A model generated the notes under the pieces. It searched no databases. It was given only the letters and a program-made list of their open reading frames with translations, and had not been told where the DNA came from. The translations under genes were made by a program, and so were the position numbers. Below, piece after piece: positions 44,841-53,416 of a DNA stretch of 64,000 nucleotides (position 1 is the first letter of the stretch; each line of letters starts with the position of its first letter). The stretch is from an uncultured Opitutia bacterium (lineage in GTDB: Bacteria; Verrucomicrobiota; Verrucomicrobiia; Opitutales; Opitutaceae): contig CAIMAQ010000079.1 of the NCBI GenBank assembly GCA_903839035.1, positions 61,947 to 125,946 of the forward strand, written 5' to 3'.

Positions 44841-45344
44841 ATGAAATTATCCTCCCTGCTGCTCGCCGCCGCCTTTTTTTCCGCCTCCTTGACCACCGCA
44901 GGCTTGGCCAACACCCAGCCCGACAAGGCCAAACTCAAGGCCGAGGTCGCCGCGATGGAGGATGCCTTTTGCGCCATGGCAAAGACCCAGGGCATCCTCG
45001 CCGCCTTCCAGCACTTTGCTGCGCCCGATGTCGCGTTCATTGACACCGACCCGCGCAAATGGCGCGGCTCTGCCGCCGTGCTCGAGCGGATCGGCCCCGA
45101 CCAGCCGGGCCTGAGCCTGACCTGGTCCGCCACCTTCACCGATGTCTCCGATGACGGCACCCTGGGCTACAACTACGGCCGCTACGAATCGAAGCTCACC
45201 AAGCCCGACGGCACCGTGAGCGTCCACACCGGCTGGTTCCTCACCATTTGGAAGCGCCAGCCCGATGGCTCGTGGCGCTACGTCATGGACAACGGCGCCG
45301 CCGACCGGCCCGCGCCGAAGCCCGCCGCCGTGGCGAAGCCCTGA
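44841..45344 (+). CDS. Exported DUF4440/SnoaL-like protein
   Basis: A 167-residue protein starting at the ATG at 44841: signal peptide MKLSSLLLAAAFFSASLTTAGLAN, then an NTF2-like fold (LKAEVAAMEDAFCAMAKTQGILAAFQHFAAPDVAFIDTDP... and the beta-strands LGYNYGRYESKLTK, GWFLTIWKRQPDGSWRYVMDNG). These match the calcium/calmodulin-kinase association-domain-like DUF4440 family. The frame is open further upstream, but that stretch lacks signal-peptide or domain similarity. Enzymatic role unknown. The last residues are Pro/Ala-rich. It converges with purK with only 12 bp between stops. Confidence 0.82.
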   Translation: MKLSSLLLAAAFFSASLTTAGLANTQPDKAKLKAEVAAMEDAFCAMAKTQGILAAFQHFAAPDVAFIDTDPRKWRGSAAVLERIGPDQPGLSLTWSATFTDVSDDGTLGYNYGRYESKLTKPDGTVSVHTGWFLTIWKRQPDGSWRYVMDNGAADRPAPKPAAVAKP

Positions 45345-45356
45345 CGCATCAGCCGC

Positions 45357-46478
45357 CTACAGCTTCGCCTTCAATTCGCGCGCTTTCGCGAGCGCCGTCT
45401 CGGCATCCGCCGCCTGGACAGTAAAGTGCCCCATCTTCCGGCCGGGCCGGGCCTCGCTTTTCCCGTAGAGGTGCAGGTGCACGGTCGGATCGGACCGCAG
45501 CACCTCCCACTTGGGTTCGCCCTTCGCCCACGCGTCGCCGAGGATATTCACCATCACCACGGGCGAGAGCAGCGCCGTCTCGCCCAGCGGCAGTCCGCAG
45601 ATCGCACGCACCTGCTGCTCGAACTGCGAGGTCGCGCAGGCGTCCAGGGTGTAGTGCCCGCTGTTGTGCGTGCGCGGCGCGAGTTCGTTGACCAGCACCC
45701 CGCCGGATTTCGTGACAAAAAACTCCACGCCCATCACGCCGACGAGGCCGATCTCCGCCGCGATCCGCCGCGCGAGGTCCGCCACCTGCGTCGTCACCGC
45801 CGGCGCCACGCGGGCCGGCACGATGGAGAAATCGAGGATGTGGTTCGTGTGGATGTTTTCCGCCACCGGAAACACCCGCACCTCGCCGCCGGCCGAGCGC
45901 GCCACGACCGCCGACACTTCGCAGGCAAAGGGAATGAACTGTTCAACCACCACCGGCTGGCCGCGAAATTTCGCGAGCGCCGCGGCCACCTCCGTCTCCG
46001 CCATGACCTTAAGCTGGCCTTTGCCGTCGTAACCGAAGTCCGCGGTTTTCACGACGCACGGCAGGCCCACCCCGCGGATCGCCGCCGCCAGGTCGCCCCC
46101 CGCCGCCACCTCGGCAAAGTGCGCGTGCGGGATCCCGTGCTCGCGCAGCCAGCATTTCTCCCGCGAGCGGTTTTGCGCCGTCTCCAGCACGCGCCAGTGC
46201 GGCAGGAGCTGCGTCACCTTTTCGATCACCTGGAGCGGGGCCGCCGGGACGTTTTCAAATTCGTAGGTGACGACCGCACATTCCTTCGCGAAGGCCGTCA
46301 GCGCCGCAAGGTCCTCGTACGGCGCGTTCACTTCCTTATCCGCCACGGCGCCGGCCGGGCACTTGGCCGCCGGTTCATAGACGTGCATCCGGTAACCCAG
46401 CCGATTCGCCGCCTGCGCGAGCATGCGTCCAAGCTGGCCGCCGCCCAGAACACCGATCGTTTTGCCCGGCAAAATCAT
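45357..46478 (-). CDS. purK: 5-(carboxyamino)imidazole ribonucleotide synthase
   Basis: ATP-grasp enzyme converting AIR to N5-CAIR with bicarbonate. The 373 residues from the ATG at 46478 start with GKTIGVLGGGQLGRMLAQAA and include VVTYEFENVPAAPL, KTADFGYDGKGQLKV, EQFIPFACEVSAVVAR, GVEFFVTKSGGVLVNELAPRTHNSGHYT, all typical. The in-frame residues upstream of 46478 read out of an inverted repeat and are unlikely to be real. It is downstream of purE in the same direction. Confidence 0.96.
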   Translation of the reverse strand: MILPGKTIGVLGGGQLGRMLAQAANRLGYRMHVYEPAAKCPAGAVADKEVNAPYEDLAALTAFAKECAVVTYEFENVPAAPLQVIEKVTQLLPHWRVLETAQNRSREKCWLREHGIPHAHFAEVAAGGDLAAAIRGVGLPCVVKTADFGYDGKGQLKVMAETEVAAALAKFRGQPVVVEQFIPFACEVSAVVARSAGGEVRVFPVAENIHTNHILDFSIVPARVAPAVTTQVADLARRIAAEIGLVGVMGVEFFVTKSGGVLVNELAPRTHNSGHYTLDACATSQFEQQVRAICGLPLGETALLSPVVMVNILGDAWAKGEPKWEVLRSDPTVHLHLYGKSEARPGRKMGHFTVQAADAETALAKARELKAKL

Positions 46479-46484
46479 TGGATT

Positions 46485-46550
46485 AACCACGAAGGGCACG
46501 AAGCACACGAAGCTCAAACCGGAAAATCACCCTTCGTGATCTTCGTGATT
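46485..46550. repeat. Inverted repeat, CACGAAG family
   Basis: AACCACGAAGGGCACGAAGCACACGAAG (46485-46512) is complementary to the CTTCGTGATCTTCGTGATT arm (46532-46550), with the longer arm having one more unit. Units are CACGAAG at a 9-nt period. It lies between purE and purK, functionally linked co-directional genes. Confidence 0.8.
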
Positions 46551-46554
46551 CAAT

Positions 46555-47040
46555 TCAGGGCAGTTTCGCTTTCAACACCTTCGCCGTCTGCGTGGCGCGG
46601 AATTTCTTCCACGCCCGCTTGGTCGCCGGGTCGCTCTGCGCGAGCAGCGACGCGGCAAACAGCGCCGCATTGATCGCCCCGGCCTTGCCGATGGCAAACG
46701 TCGCCACCGGCACGCCGCCGGGCATCTGCGCAATGGAGAGGAGCGAGTCGAGGCCCTGGAGGGTCTTCGATTCCACCGGCACCCCGAGCACGGGCAGCGT
46801 GGTGAACGACGCCGTCATCCCCGGCAGGTGCGCGGCCCCGCCGGCGCCCGCGATGATGACCTTCAGGCCGCGCCGCTCGGCGGCCTCGGCATAGGCCAGC
46901 ATGAGCTTCGGCGTGCGGTGCGCGGACACGACCCGCTTTTCAAACGGCACGCCCAGGGCGGTCAGCTGCGTGGCCGCGTGCTGCATCGTCTCCCAGTCGG
47001 ACGTGCTGCCCATGATGATTCCGACGAGAGGTGAGGCCAT
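46555..47040 (-). CDS. purE: 5-(carboxyamino)imidazole ribonucleotide mutase
   Basis: Converts N5-CAIR to CAIR. The 161 residues from the ATG at 47040 show [45 protein letters not shown] and [23 protein letters not shown], which identify class I PurE. Followed by purK with an intervening inverted repeat. Confidence 0.97.
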   Translation of the reverse strand: MASPLVGIIMGSTSDWETMQHAATQLTALGVPFEKRVVSAHRTPKLMLAYAEAAERRGLKVIIAGAGGAAHLPGMTASFTTLPVLGVPVESKTLQGLDSLLSIAQMPGGVPVATFAIGKAGAINAALFAASLLAQSDPATKRAWKKFRATQTAKVLKAKLP

Positions 47041-47048
47041 AACGGGGT

Positions 47049-47122
47049 CATAGGTGATGGGCGATGGGCGATGGGGCAAGCCGGACATTTCGCCCCACCG
47101 CACCTATCGTCCATCACCCATG
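47049..47122. repeat. Inverted repeat, GATGGGC family
   Basis: TAGGTGATGGGCGATGGGCGATGGGGC (from 47051) faces the complementary GCCCCACCGCACCTATCGTCCATCACCCATGG (to 47122). Units are GATGGGC at an 8-nt period. It lies between the bactofilin-RDD gene and purE; a related copy is at 58425-58494. Confidence 0.8.
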
Positions 47123-47151
47123 GCCCGCTCGTTTGAGCCGGCACGCCCGGC

Positions 47152-49098
47152 TCAGACGAGCGACACGCCCCGCGGCGCGCGCACGACGACCGTGCCGGCG
47201 ATCTTGTCGTGCCAGGACTGGCGCTGGTCATCGAACACGATCCAGATGAACCCGAAGCCCATCACGAACAGGGAGAGGAAGCAGCTGAGCGCGCGGACGA
47301 TGGCCGTGCCCCAGTCGATTGGGCGGTCGTCGAGTCGGACGACTTTCAGGCCGCAGACGATGCCGCCCACGGTCGAGCCCTTGAGTTTCCACATCAGGGC
47401 GCCGTACAGCGCCAGCGACGGCAGCAGGTCAGCCCTGATGCGGATGTGCGAGCCGGACGAGAACATCCCGGAGAGCAGGCTGCAGATCAGCGCGACAATG
47501 ATCACGTCAAGCAGCAGCGCCGCCATGCGGATCCAGAAACCGGCGCGCGGGAGGGACATGGCCGGGAGGACCGGCGGCGTGAGCGATGCCACGGCGCCCG
47601 CACCCACCAGCGGCGAGACGGCACCTGTCACCGGGTCAATCACCGGCGCCGCGCCGGGCGCCGGGGGCACCAAGGGGGGTGCGGGCGGGACGGCGGGCTT
47701 CTCCCGCTTCATGTTCCCGAGGAGGGTGTACACCACTACGCCGACGCCGATCCAGCCAAGGAGCTTGTAGGTGATGAAGCCGACCACCGGGATCGTGTAG
47801 AGGAGCAGCACGATCACACCGCCGATGAGCACCGCCAGCGCGGCATTGTCCGTCCCGAGGAATTTGGTGAGACGCCGACCGATCCAGGCCAGCATGACGG
47901 CCTTGCCGAAGAGCGAGGCAAAGAAGAGGCCCGCCGCCAGGAAGGGGATCACCGCGATGCCGATGCCGGTGATCGCGAGCAGGATGATCGCAATCGGGGC
48001 CACGAGCACCGTCAGCAGCGCCGTCAGGATGGAATAGCCGGGACGCTGTGCAAAGTTGTCGACACACCGGTTGACGCCCTTGCCGAAGAGCAGCGCGAGC
48101 ACCACGTAGAACGCCAGGCAGGCCAGCGCGATCCACCACGCCCACATCAGGTTCGGGCCAAACGCGAGCGGCCGGCCATAGAGGAAACATTCGCGGATCC
48201 AGGCCTTGATGCCCACCAAGCCATGCATGGAGTGACCCAGGCCGACATTCTGGACGCTGTGCTTCAAAACCGCCGCCGGGTCCCTGGTCACGACGCCACC
48301 CACGCAGACCACCTGGCCGTCAACCACGGCGGCCGGCCCGAACTTGATGTCGCCCAGCACGGTCACGACATCGCCGCGCACATGGCCGTTGACCGTGGTG
48401 TTACCCAACACCGTCACGACCGCGTCGCCGACCGTGCCGTTCGCCTCGTTGTCCCCGAGGACCGCGACGACCGCGTCGCTGACCGCACCCTCGGCGCGGG
48501 TGTTACCGAAGACCGACACGACCGCGTCGGTGACCTCGCCCTCGGCCGAGGCCGAGCCGAAGATCGCGACGACACTGTCGGCCTTCTCGCCCTTGGGCAG
48601 AATGGAATCGCTGAAAACGTTGACGACGTCGCGCCCGACGGAATTGGCGCGGCGCGCCGCGGTGCGCTGGTGGGCACGCTCGATGCGCTCACGGATGATT
48701 TCCTTGCGCGTCTTGGGCGCCTCGGTGTTTTCGTCCGTATCCAGCCGGCGCAGCTTCGGCGTTTCCGGAGCTTCGTCCTCCGACTTGACCTCGGGCTCCG
48801 CCTCGGGCGTGGTCGCCGCGGGCGTGACGGCAGCCGGGGTCGCCGGCTCCGGCGTGGCAACCGGCGCGGCAGCAGGAGCAGCAGCAGGAGCGGCGGCGGG
48901 AGCCACAGCCGGCGTCGCGGGCGTGACCGCCGTCTTCTCCGACACCGACTTGGCGTCAGCGGCCGGCACCGCGGTGGCGGGGGCCGGTGGCGGAGCGGCA
49001 TCAGGCTGTTTGTTATCCTGAGCGAAGACCGTCGGGGTCAGCGCGGCGCTGGCCGCGATGGCGGCAGCGAGAAAAAGAGGGCGGAGGGAGGTATTCAT
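47152..49098 (-). CDS. Bactofilin-like repeat and RDD-domain membrane fusion protein
   Basis: A 648-residue multidomain protein. Order: signal peptide (1-26); Ala/Pro-rich linker (about 30-110); a charged helix (130-150); 17-residue tandem repeats of the type DAVVxVxGNxxAxGxVx at 174-190, 191-207, 208-224 and 225-241 and a partial one after, giving a right-handed beta-solenoid as in bactofilin/polymer-forming proteins; a membrane block of about four or five helices (315-460); a Pro-rich linker; and an RDD domain (about 515-648) with further helices and WHDKIAGTVVVR. It is the third gene of an operon with an ECF sigma factor and a membrane protein. It may be an envelope-stress target; function unproven. 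Confidence 0.85.
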   Translation of the reverse strand: MNTSLRPLFLAAAIAASAALTPTVFAQDNKQPDAAPPPAPATAVPAADAKSVSEKTAVTPATPAVAPAAAPAAAPAAAPVATPEPATPAAVTPAATTPEAEPEVKSEDEAPETPKLRRLDTDENTEAPKTRKEIIRERIERAHQRTAARRANSVGRDVVNVFSDSILPKGEKADSVVAIFGSASAEGEVTDAVVSVFGNTRAEGAVSDAVVAVLGDNEANGTVGDAVVTVLGNTTVNGHVRGDVVTVLGDIKFGPAAVVDGQVVCVGGVVTRDPAAVLKHSVQNVGLGHSMHGLVGIKAWIRECFLYGRPLAFGPNLMWAWWIALACLAFYVVLALLFGKGVNRCVDNFAQRPGYSILTALLTVLVAPIAIILLAITGIGIAVIPFLAAGLFFASLFGKAVMLAWIGRRLTKFLGTDNAALAVLIGGVIVLLLYTIPVVGFITYKLLGWIGVGVVVYTLLGNMKREKPAVPPAPPLVPPAPGAAPVIDPVTGAVSPLVGAGAVASLTPPVLPAMSLPRAGFWIRMAALLLDVIIVALICSLLSGMFSSGSHIRIRADLLPSLALYGALMWKLKGSTVGGIVCGLKVVRLDDRPIDWGTAIVRALSCFLSLFVMGFGFIWIVFDDQRQSWHDKIAGTVVVRAPRGVSLV

Positions 49099-49116
49099 GG
49101 GAGTAACGGGAAAGAG

Positions 49117-49578
49117 TTAGCGGTTGGCGTAGAGCAGGCGGTAGGCGGTGGCGCCGAGGCCGAAGAGCGCGGCGTAGAGGGCGGCGACGGCCGCCAGGCC
49201 GCCGTAGAGCCAGAGCGGCGGGATGGCGCGGTAGACGGTGCCGAAGAAGTTGCCGATGACCGTGAAGACCCCGGACACGGTCTGGACCCACGCAAACTGG
49301 GTGGAGAACGCGTTCGCGAGCTGCGCGCCGTCAAAGCCGGCCATCGCCCAGACGACCGCCATGATCGCGAGTTTCGCGATGCCGGCGGAGCTGATGAGAA
49401 AGGCCACGCGGGCGGCGACGGGCCACGCGGTGAAGGACTGCTTCCACCACGGCAGCGCGGCGCGGGCCTCGATCGCGGCGCGGACGCGCGACTCGAGCGA
49501 GAGCGGCGCGCGGCGGGCCGGCAGGCTGCGCAGGGTCTGGTGGATGAGCTTCTCGAGCTCTTCGGGAGAGGGTTTCAT
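49117..49578 (-). CDS. Putative membrane anti-sigma or sigma-associated protein
   Basis: A 153-residue protein with a soluble N-terminus (LEKLIHQTLRSLPARRAPLSLESRVRAAIEARAALPWW) and three or four hydrophobic segments (about 55-145: ARVAFLISSAGIAKLAIMAVVWAMAG and LYGGLAAVAALYAALFGLGATAYRL). The N-terminal pattern LxxLPARxAPxxLExRVxAAIEARAA is often found in proteins encoded next to ECF sigma factors. There is no zinc-binding HxxxCxxC motif, so it would be a non-ZAS type. It starts 6 bp downstream of the sigma gene and ends 18 bp before the bactofilin-RDD gene. Confidence 0.72.
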   Translation of the reverse strand: MKPSPEELEKLIHQTLRSLPARRAPLSLESRVRAAIEARAALPWWKQSFTAWPVAARVAFLISSAGIAKLAIMAVVWAMAGFDGAQLANAFSTQFAWVQTVSGVFTVIGNFFGTVYRAIPPLWLYGGLAAVAALYAALFGLGATAYRLLYANR

Positions 49579-49584
49579 GGCGGG

Positions 49585-50184
49585 TTAGGCGGAAAAGTTT
49601 TCGTGGGGGGCGCCGCTGCGAGCGATGATCGCGGCGAGGGCGGTGCGGGCGCGGAGGATGTCGGTCTTCACCTTGGCGAGGGACACGCCGAGCTTCCGGG
49701 CGATGTCCTCGTAGGGCATGTCTTCAAAGTGATAGAGCACGAGCGGCACGCGCTGGTGCTCGGGCAGCTTCTCGAGGGCGGCCTCGACCCAGGCGCGGCG
49801 CTCGTCGGCGTCCACGCCGGAGAAAAACGTGTCCGGCGCGGCGAAATCCACGTCGGGGGGCTCGGACTCGCCTGCGCTGTCGTCGCGGCGGTACTCCGAG
49901 AAGAACTTCCAGCGGTTGCGGTACCGCGAGAGGTGGTTGAGCGAAAGGTTGGTCGCGACAGTCTTCAGCCAGCCGCCGGCGGTCGGGCTGGTCTGCAGCA
50001 TGTCAAAGTGCTCATACGCCTTGAGGAAAACTTCCTGGGAAATGTCCTCCGCCTGCGCGTCGTTGCCGGTGAGGCGCGCCGCGGTGGAGAAGACCATGTC
50101 TTGGTAGTTGCGCATGAACGTGGTGAAGTCGACCGGGGTGATCAGGCCCGTGGGTGGTGTTTGCACTGGAGTGTCATCGTTCAT
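49585..50184 (-). CDS. ECF-family RNA polymerase sigma factor
   Basis: A 199-residue sigma-70 family factor from the ATG at 50184. Region 2 is FTTFMRNYQDMVFSTAARLTGNDAQAEDISQEVFLKAY with the DxxQEVF core motif; region 4 is LPEHQRVPLVLYHFEDMPYEDIARKLGVSLAKVKTDILRAR, a normal helix-turn-helix. It most likely controls its own operon, which continues with a membrane anti-sigma candidate and the bactofilin-RDD protein. The 212-bp spacer to putA contains an inverted repeat GCGCTAA/TTAGCGC at 50275-50297 that could be a regulatory site. Confidence 0.93.
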   Translation of the reverse strand: MNDDTPVQTPPTGLITPVDFTTFMRNYQDMVFSTAARLTGNDAQAEDISQEVFLKAYEHFDMLQTSPTAGGWLKTVATNLSLNHLSRYRNRWKFFSEYRRDDSAGESEPPDVDFAAPDTFFSGVDADERRAWVEAALEKLPEHQRVPLVLYHFEDMPYEDIARKLGVSLAKVKTDILRARTALAAIIARSGAPHENFSA

Positions 50185-50274
50185 GCCCAGAACACGGCCC
50201 GCGCCGGAAAGTCGCAGGAATGTTACTGGTGATCCAGCCCGTTGGGGGCGAGCGCATAAGAAATGAGGCAAATA

Positions 50275-50297
50275 GCGCTAACGCCGCTAATTAGCGC
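50275..50297. promoter_or_regulatory. Possible operator upstream of putA
   Basis: GCGCTAA and TTAGCGC separated by 9 nt form a perfect dyad in the sigma/putA divergent spacer, about 100 nt before the putA ATG. It has the size of a regulator dimer site; no regulator is identified. Confidence 0.3.
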
Positions 50298-50396
50298 GTA
50301 TTCAACCCGTGGGACCGGCCGCGTCCTCCTTGCCAATCCGCCGGCTTTGGCGGAGCTTCCGGCACAAATAACCCTCCCCAACCTGCCCATCCCGTC

Positions 50397-53300
50397 ATGA
50401 GTTCTCCTGCTTTTCCCGCCCCTTCCCCCACCCTCGAGGCCGCCATCCGCGCCAAGGGCGAAAAATTGTTCGCCCTGATGAGCGAGCACCCGGGCCCCGC
50501 GCTATTCTCCAAGAAGGGCGCCTATGCCCGCCTGATGGACTGGTCGATGAAGGACCCGGCTTTCAAGACCCAGCTCTTCCGCTTCGTCGACGTCCTGCCC
50601 TCCCTCAACAGTTCCGCCGAAATCGTCCGCCATCTTCAGGAATACCTCGGGGACAAGGCCGTCGCCCTCAATCCCGCCCTCAAGGCCGGCCTCGCCGCGT
50701 CGTCCTTCGCCCCCGCCCTCGTCGCCACGCCCGTCAAGGCCCAGATCGTGGACATGGCCGGCCAGTTCGTCGCCGGCCAGACCGGCGAGGACCTGCTCAA
50801 GCAGATCAAGAAGAACGCCAAGCTCGGCCTCGCCACGACCATCGACCTGCTCGGAGAAACCGTCGTCAACGACGCCGAGGCCGACGTCTTCCTCCAGCGC
50901 AACCTCGAGATCCTCGACTCGGTCTCGAAGTTCTTCGCCGCGGACGGCAACCCCTGCTTCAGCGACATCGGCCCCGCCGGCCCGCTCCCGCGCCTCAACC
51001 TTTCCGTCAAGATCTCCGCCCTCACGCCGGACGTGCATCCCGCGGACCCGGAGAACTCCATCGCCGCCCTGAAGCAGCGCCTCCGTCCCATCCTCCGCCG
51101 CGCGGCCGAGGTGGGCGCGCTGATCAACTTCGACATGGAGAGCTACAAGCTGAAGGACCTCACCCTCGCGCTCTTCAAGTCCATCTTCGAGGAACCCGAG
51201 TTTGCCCAGAAACCCGCCATCGGCATCGCCGTGCAGGCCTATCTGCGCGACTGCGAGGCCGACCTGCGCGACCTCGTCACCTGGGCCCGCCAGCGCCAGC
51301 GCCCGCTCAGCATCCGCCTCGTGAAAGGCGCATATTGGGATTACGAGACCATCATCGCCCAGCAGCGCGACTGGCCCATCCCGGTCTGGCAGAAAAAGCC
51401 CGAGTCCGACGCCAACTACGAAAAGCTCACGCTGTTCCTCCTCGAGAACATCGACGTCGTCACCCCCAACTTCGCCTCGCACAACGTCCGCTCGGTCGCC
51501 CACGCCATCGCCCAGGCCGAGCGCCTCGGCATCGCGCCCAAGGCCTACGAGTTCCAGGCGCTGTTCGGCATGGCCGACGAACTGAAGGCCGCCCTCCTGC
51601 AGATGGGCCACCGCGTCCGCGAATACTGCGCCATCGGCGAGCTGCTCCCCGGCATGGCCTACCTCGTCCGCCGGCTGCTCGAGAACACCTCCAACGAGGG
51701 TTTCCTCCGCATCAAGAACATGGGCGAGGCCACGCAGGCCCAGCTCCTCGGCAACCCCGTCGACGCCATCGCCGCCGCCCCCGAGCCCCTCGCCCGCAAG
51801 CCCCGCGCGGCCGGCGCGTTCATCAACGCCGCCAACACCGACTTCACCCTCGCCGCGAACCGCGAGAAGCAGCGCGCCGCGCTCAAAGCCTACGAGGCCA
51901 ATTCGATTGGTCGGAAATGGCCGGTCATCATCAACGGCAAGAAGATCTCCGACCGTCCGTTCCTCCCGTCCGTCAATCCCGCGCGTCCCGCGCAGATCGT
52001 CGGCTACTGGGCCAAGGGCACCGTCGCCGACGCCGAGGCCGCCGTGGCCGCGTCCGTCGCGTATTTCCCGAAATGGCGCGCCACACCCGTTGAGGAGCGG
52101 GCCGCCATCCTGATGCGCGCCGCCGACCTCATGGAATCGCGCCGGATGGAGATCAACTCGCTGCTCATCCTCGAGGCCGGCAAGCCGTGGGTTGAAGCTG
52201 ACGGCGACCTGTCCGAGGCCATCGACTTCCTGCGGTTCTACGCGATCGAGATGGTGAAGCTCGCCAAGCCTGTCGTCACGCAGGCCGTCCCCGGCGAGGC
52301 GTGCACCCAGGTGTGGACGCCCCGCGGCGTCGGCGTGTCCGTCGCGCCGTGGAATTTCCCCCTCGCGATCCTGACCGGCCTGACCGTCGCCCCGCTCGTC
52401 GCCGGCAATTGCATGATCATCAAGCCCGCGCGCCAGACCTCGATCATCGGCGCCCTGCTGATGGAGGTCATGATGGAGGCCGGCACGCCCCCGGGCGCCC
52501 TGCACTTCCTGCCGTGCTCCGGCGCGGATGCCGGCGCGCACCTCGTGGCGCACCCGCAGATCGACTTCATCGCGTTCACCGGCTCGCGCTCGGTGGGCTG
52601 CGACATCTACGCGACCGCCGGCAAGACCCTGCCCGGCCAGCTCAACCTCAAGAAGGTCGTGTGCGAGATGGGCGGCAAGAACGCCCTGATCATCGACAAC
52701 GACGCCGACCTCGACGAGGCGATCCCCGCCGCCCTTTACAGCGCGTTCGGTTACGCCGGCCAGAAGTGCTCGGCGCTCTCGCGGCTCATTGTCCTCGAGG
52801 GCGTGTACGACCGCTTCGTCGACCGCTTCCTCGCCGCCTGCCCGAGCTTTTCCGTCGGCGATCCCGCGCTGCCTGGCACGATGGTCAATCCGGTCATCGA
52901 TGACGCCGCGCAGAAATCCATCCTCGGCTACATCGAGGCCGGCAAGAAGGAGAGCAAACTCGCGTGGCAGGCCAAGCTCGCCCCCGAGCTCGTCGCCAGC
53001 GGCGGCTACTACGTCCCGCCGACTGTGTTCACCGGCTGCAAGGTGGAGCACACCATCGTGCGCGAGGAAATCTTCGGCCCGGTGCTCGCCATCCTGAAGG
53101 CGAAGGACCTCGACGAGGCGTTCGCGATGGTGAACGCGTCCGACTACGCGCTGACCGCCGGCCTGTTCTCCCGCAGCCCGAAATCCCTCGAGCGCGCCCG
53201 GCAGGAAATGCTGGTGGGCAACCTCTATCTCAACCGCGGCTGCACCGGCGCGATCGTCGAGCGGCACCCGTTCGGCGGCTTCAAGATGTCCGGCGGCGGC

Positions 53301-53399
53301 ACCAAGGCCGGCGGCAAGGAATACCTCGAGAACTTCCTGTTCCCGCGCCTCATAGCCGAAAACGTCATCCGCCGCGGCTTCACTCCGCCGGAGGAGTAA
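50397..53399 (+). CDS. putA: Bifunctional proline dehydrogenase / L-glutamate gamma-semialdehyde dehydrogenase
   Basis: Oxidises proline to glutamate in two steps. The 1000 residues start with a short helical region, then the FAD-binding PRODH barrel (about 80-440: LNLSVKISALTPDVHPAD, VRLVKGAYWDYE-like IRLVKGAYWDYETI, and EFQALFGMADELKAAL). The ALDH domain follows (about 500-985), with VSVAPWNFPLAILTGL, VCEMGGKNALI (general base Glu), GYAGQKCSALSRL (catalytic Cys) and EEIFGPVLAILKAKDLDEA. It lacks the N-terminal ribbon-helix-helix of the E. coli protein, so it is a non-regulatory type. Single gene, convergent with the next. Confidence 0.97.
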   Translation: MSSPAFPAPSPTLEAAIRAKGEKLFALMSEHPGPALFSKKGAYARLMDWSMKDPAFKTQLFRFVDVLPSLNSSAEIVRHLQEYLGDKAVALNPALKAGLAASSFAPALVATPVKAQIVDMAGQFVAGQTGEDLLKQIKKNAKLGLATTIDLLGETVVNDAEADVFLQRNLEILDSVSKFFAADGNPCFSDIGPAGPLPRLNLSVKISALTPDVHPADPENSIAALKQRLRPILRRAAEVGALINFDMESYKLKDLTLALFKSIFEEPEFAQKPAIGIAVQAYLRDCEADLRDLVTWARQRQRPLSIRLVKGAYWDYETIIAQQRDWPIPVWQKKPESDANYEKLTLFLLENIDVVTPNFASHNVRSVAHAIAQAERLGIAPKAYEFQALFGMADELKAALLQMGHRVREYCAIGELLPGMAYLVRRLLENTSNEGFLRIKNMGEATQAQLLGNPVDAIAAAPEPLARKPRAAGAFINAANTDFTLAANREKQRAALKAYEANSIGRKWPVIINGKKISDRPFLPSVNPARPAQIVGYWAKGTVADAEAAVAASVAYFPKWRATPVEERAAILMRAADLMESRRMEINSLLILEAGKPWVEADGDLSEAIDFLRFYAIEMVKLAKPVVTQAVPGEACTQVWTPRGVGVSVAPWNFPLAILTGLTVAPLVAGNCMIIKPARQTSIIGALLMEVMMEAGTPPGALHFLPCSGADAGAHLVAHPQIDFIAFTGSRSVGCDIYATAGKTLPGQLNLKKVVCEMGGKNALIIDNDADLDEAIPAALYSAFGYAGQKCSALSRLIVLEGVYDRFVDRFLAACPSFSVGDPALPGTMVNPVIDDAAQKSILGYIEAGKKESKLAWQAKLAPELVASGGYYVPPTVFTGCKVEHTIVREEIFGPVLAILKAKDLDEAFAMVNASDYALTAGLFSRSPKSLERARQEMLVGNLYLNRGCTGAIVERHPFGGFKMSGGGTKAGGKEYLENFLFPRLIAENVIRRGFTPPEE

Positions 53400-53416
53400 G
53401 GCCCAGGGCCCGCCCC

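Noticed and set aside
47209..50232. 1007-codon plus-strand open frame
   Set aside because: Shadow of the bactofilin-RDD, anti-sigma and sigma genes in high-GC DNA; His/Arg/Asp-rich composition without domains.
50502..53267. 921-codon minus-strand open frame
   Set aside because: Antisense of putA, whose forward frame has complete PRODH and ALDH motifs.
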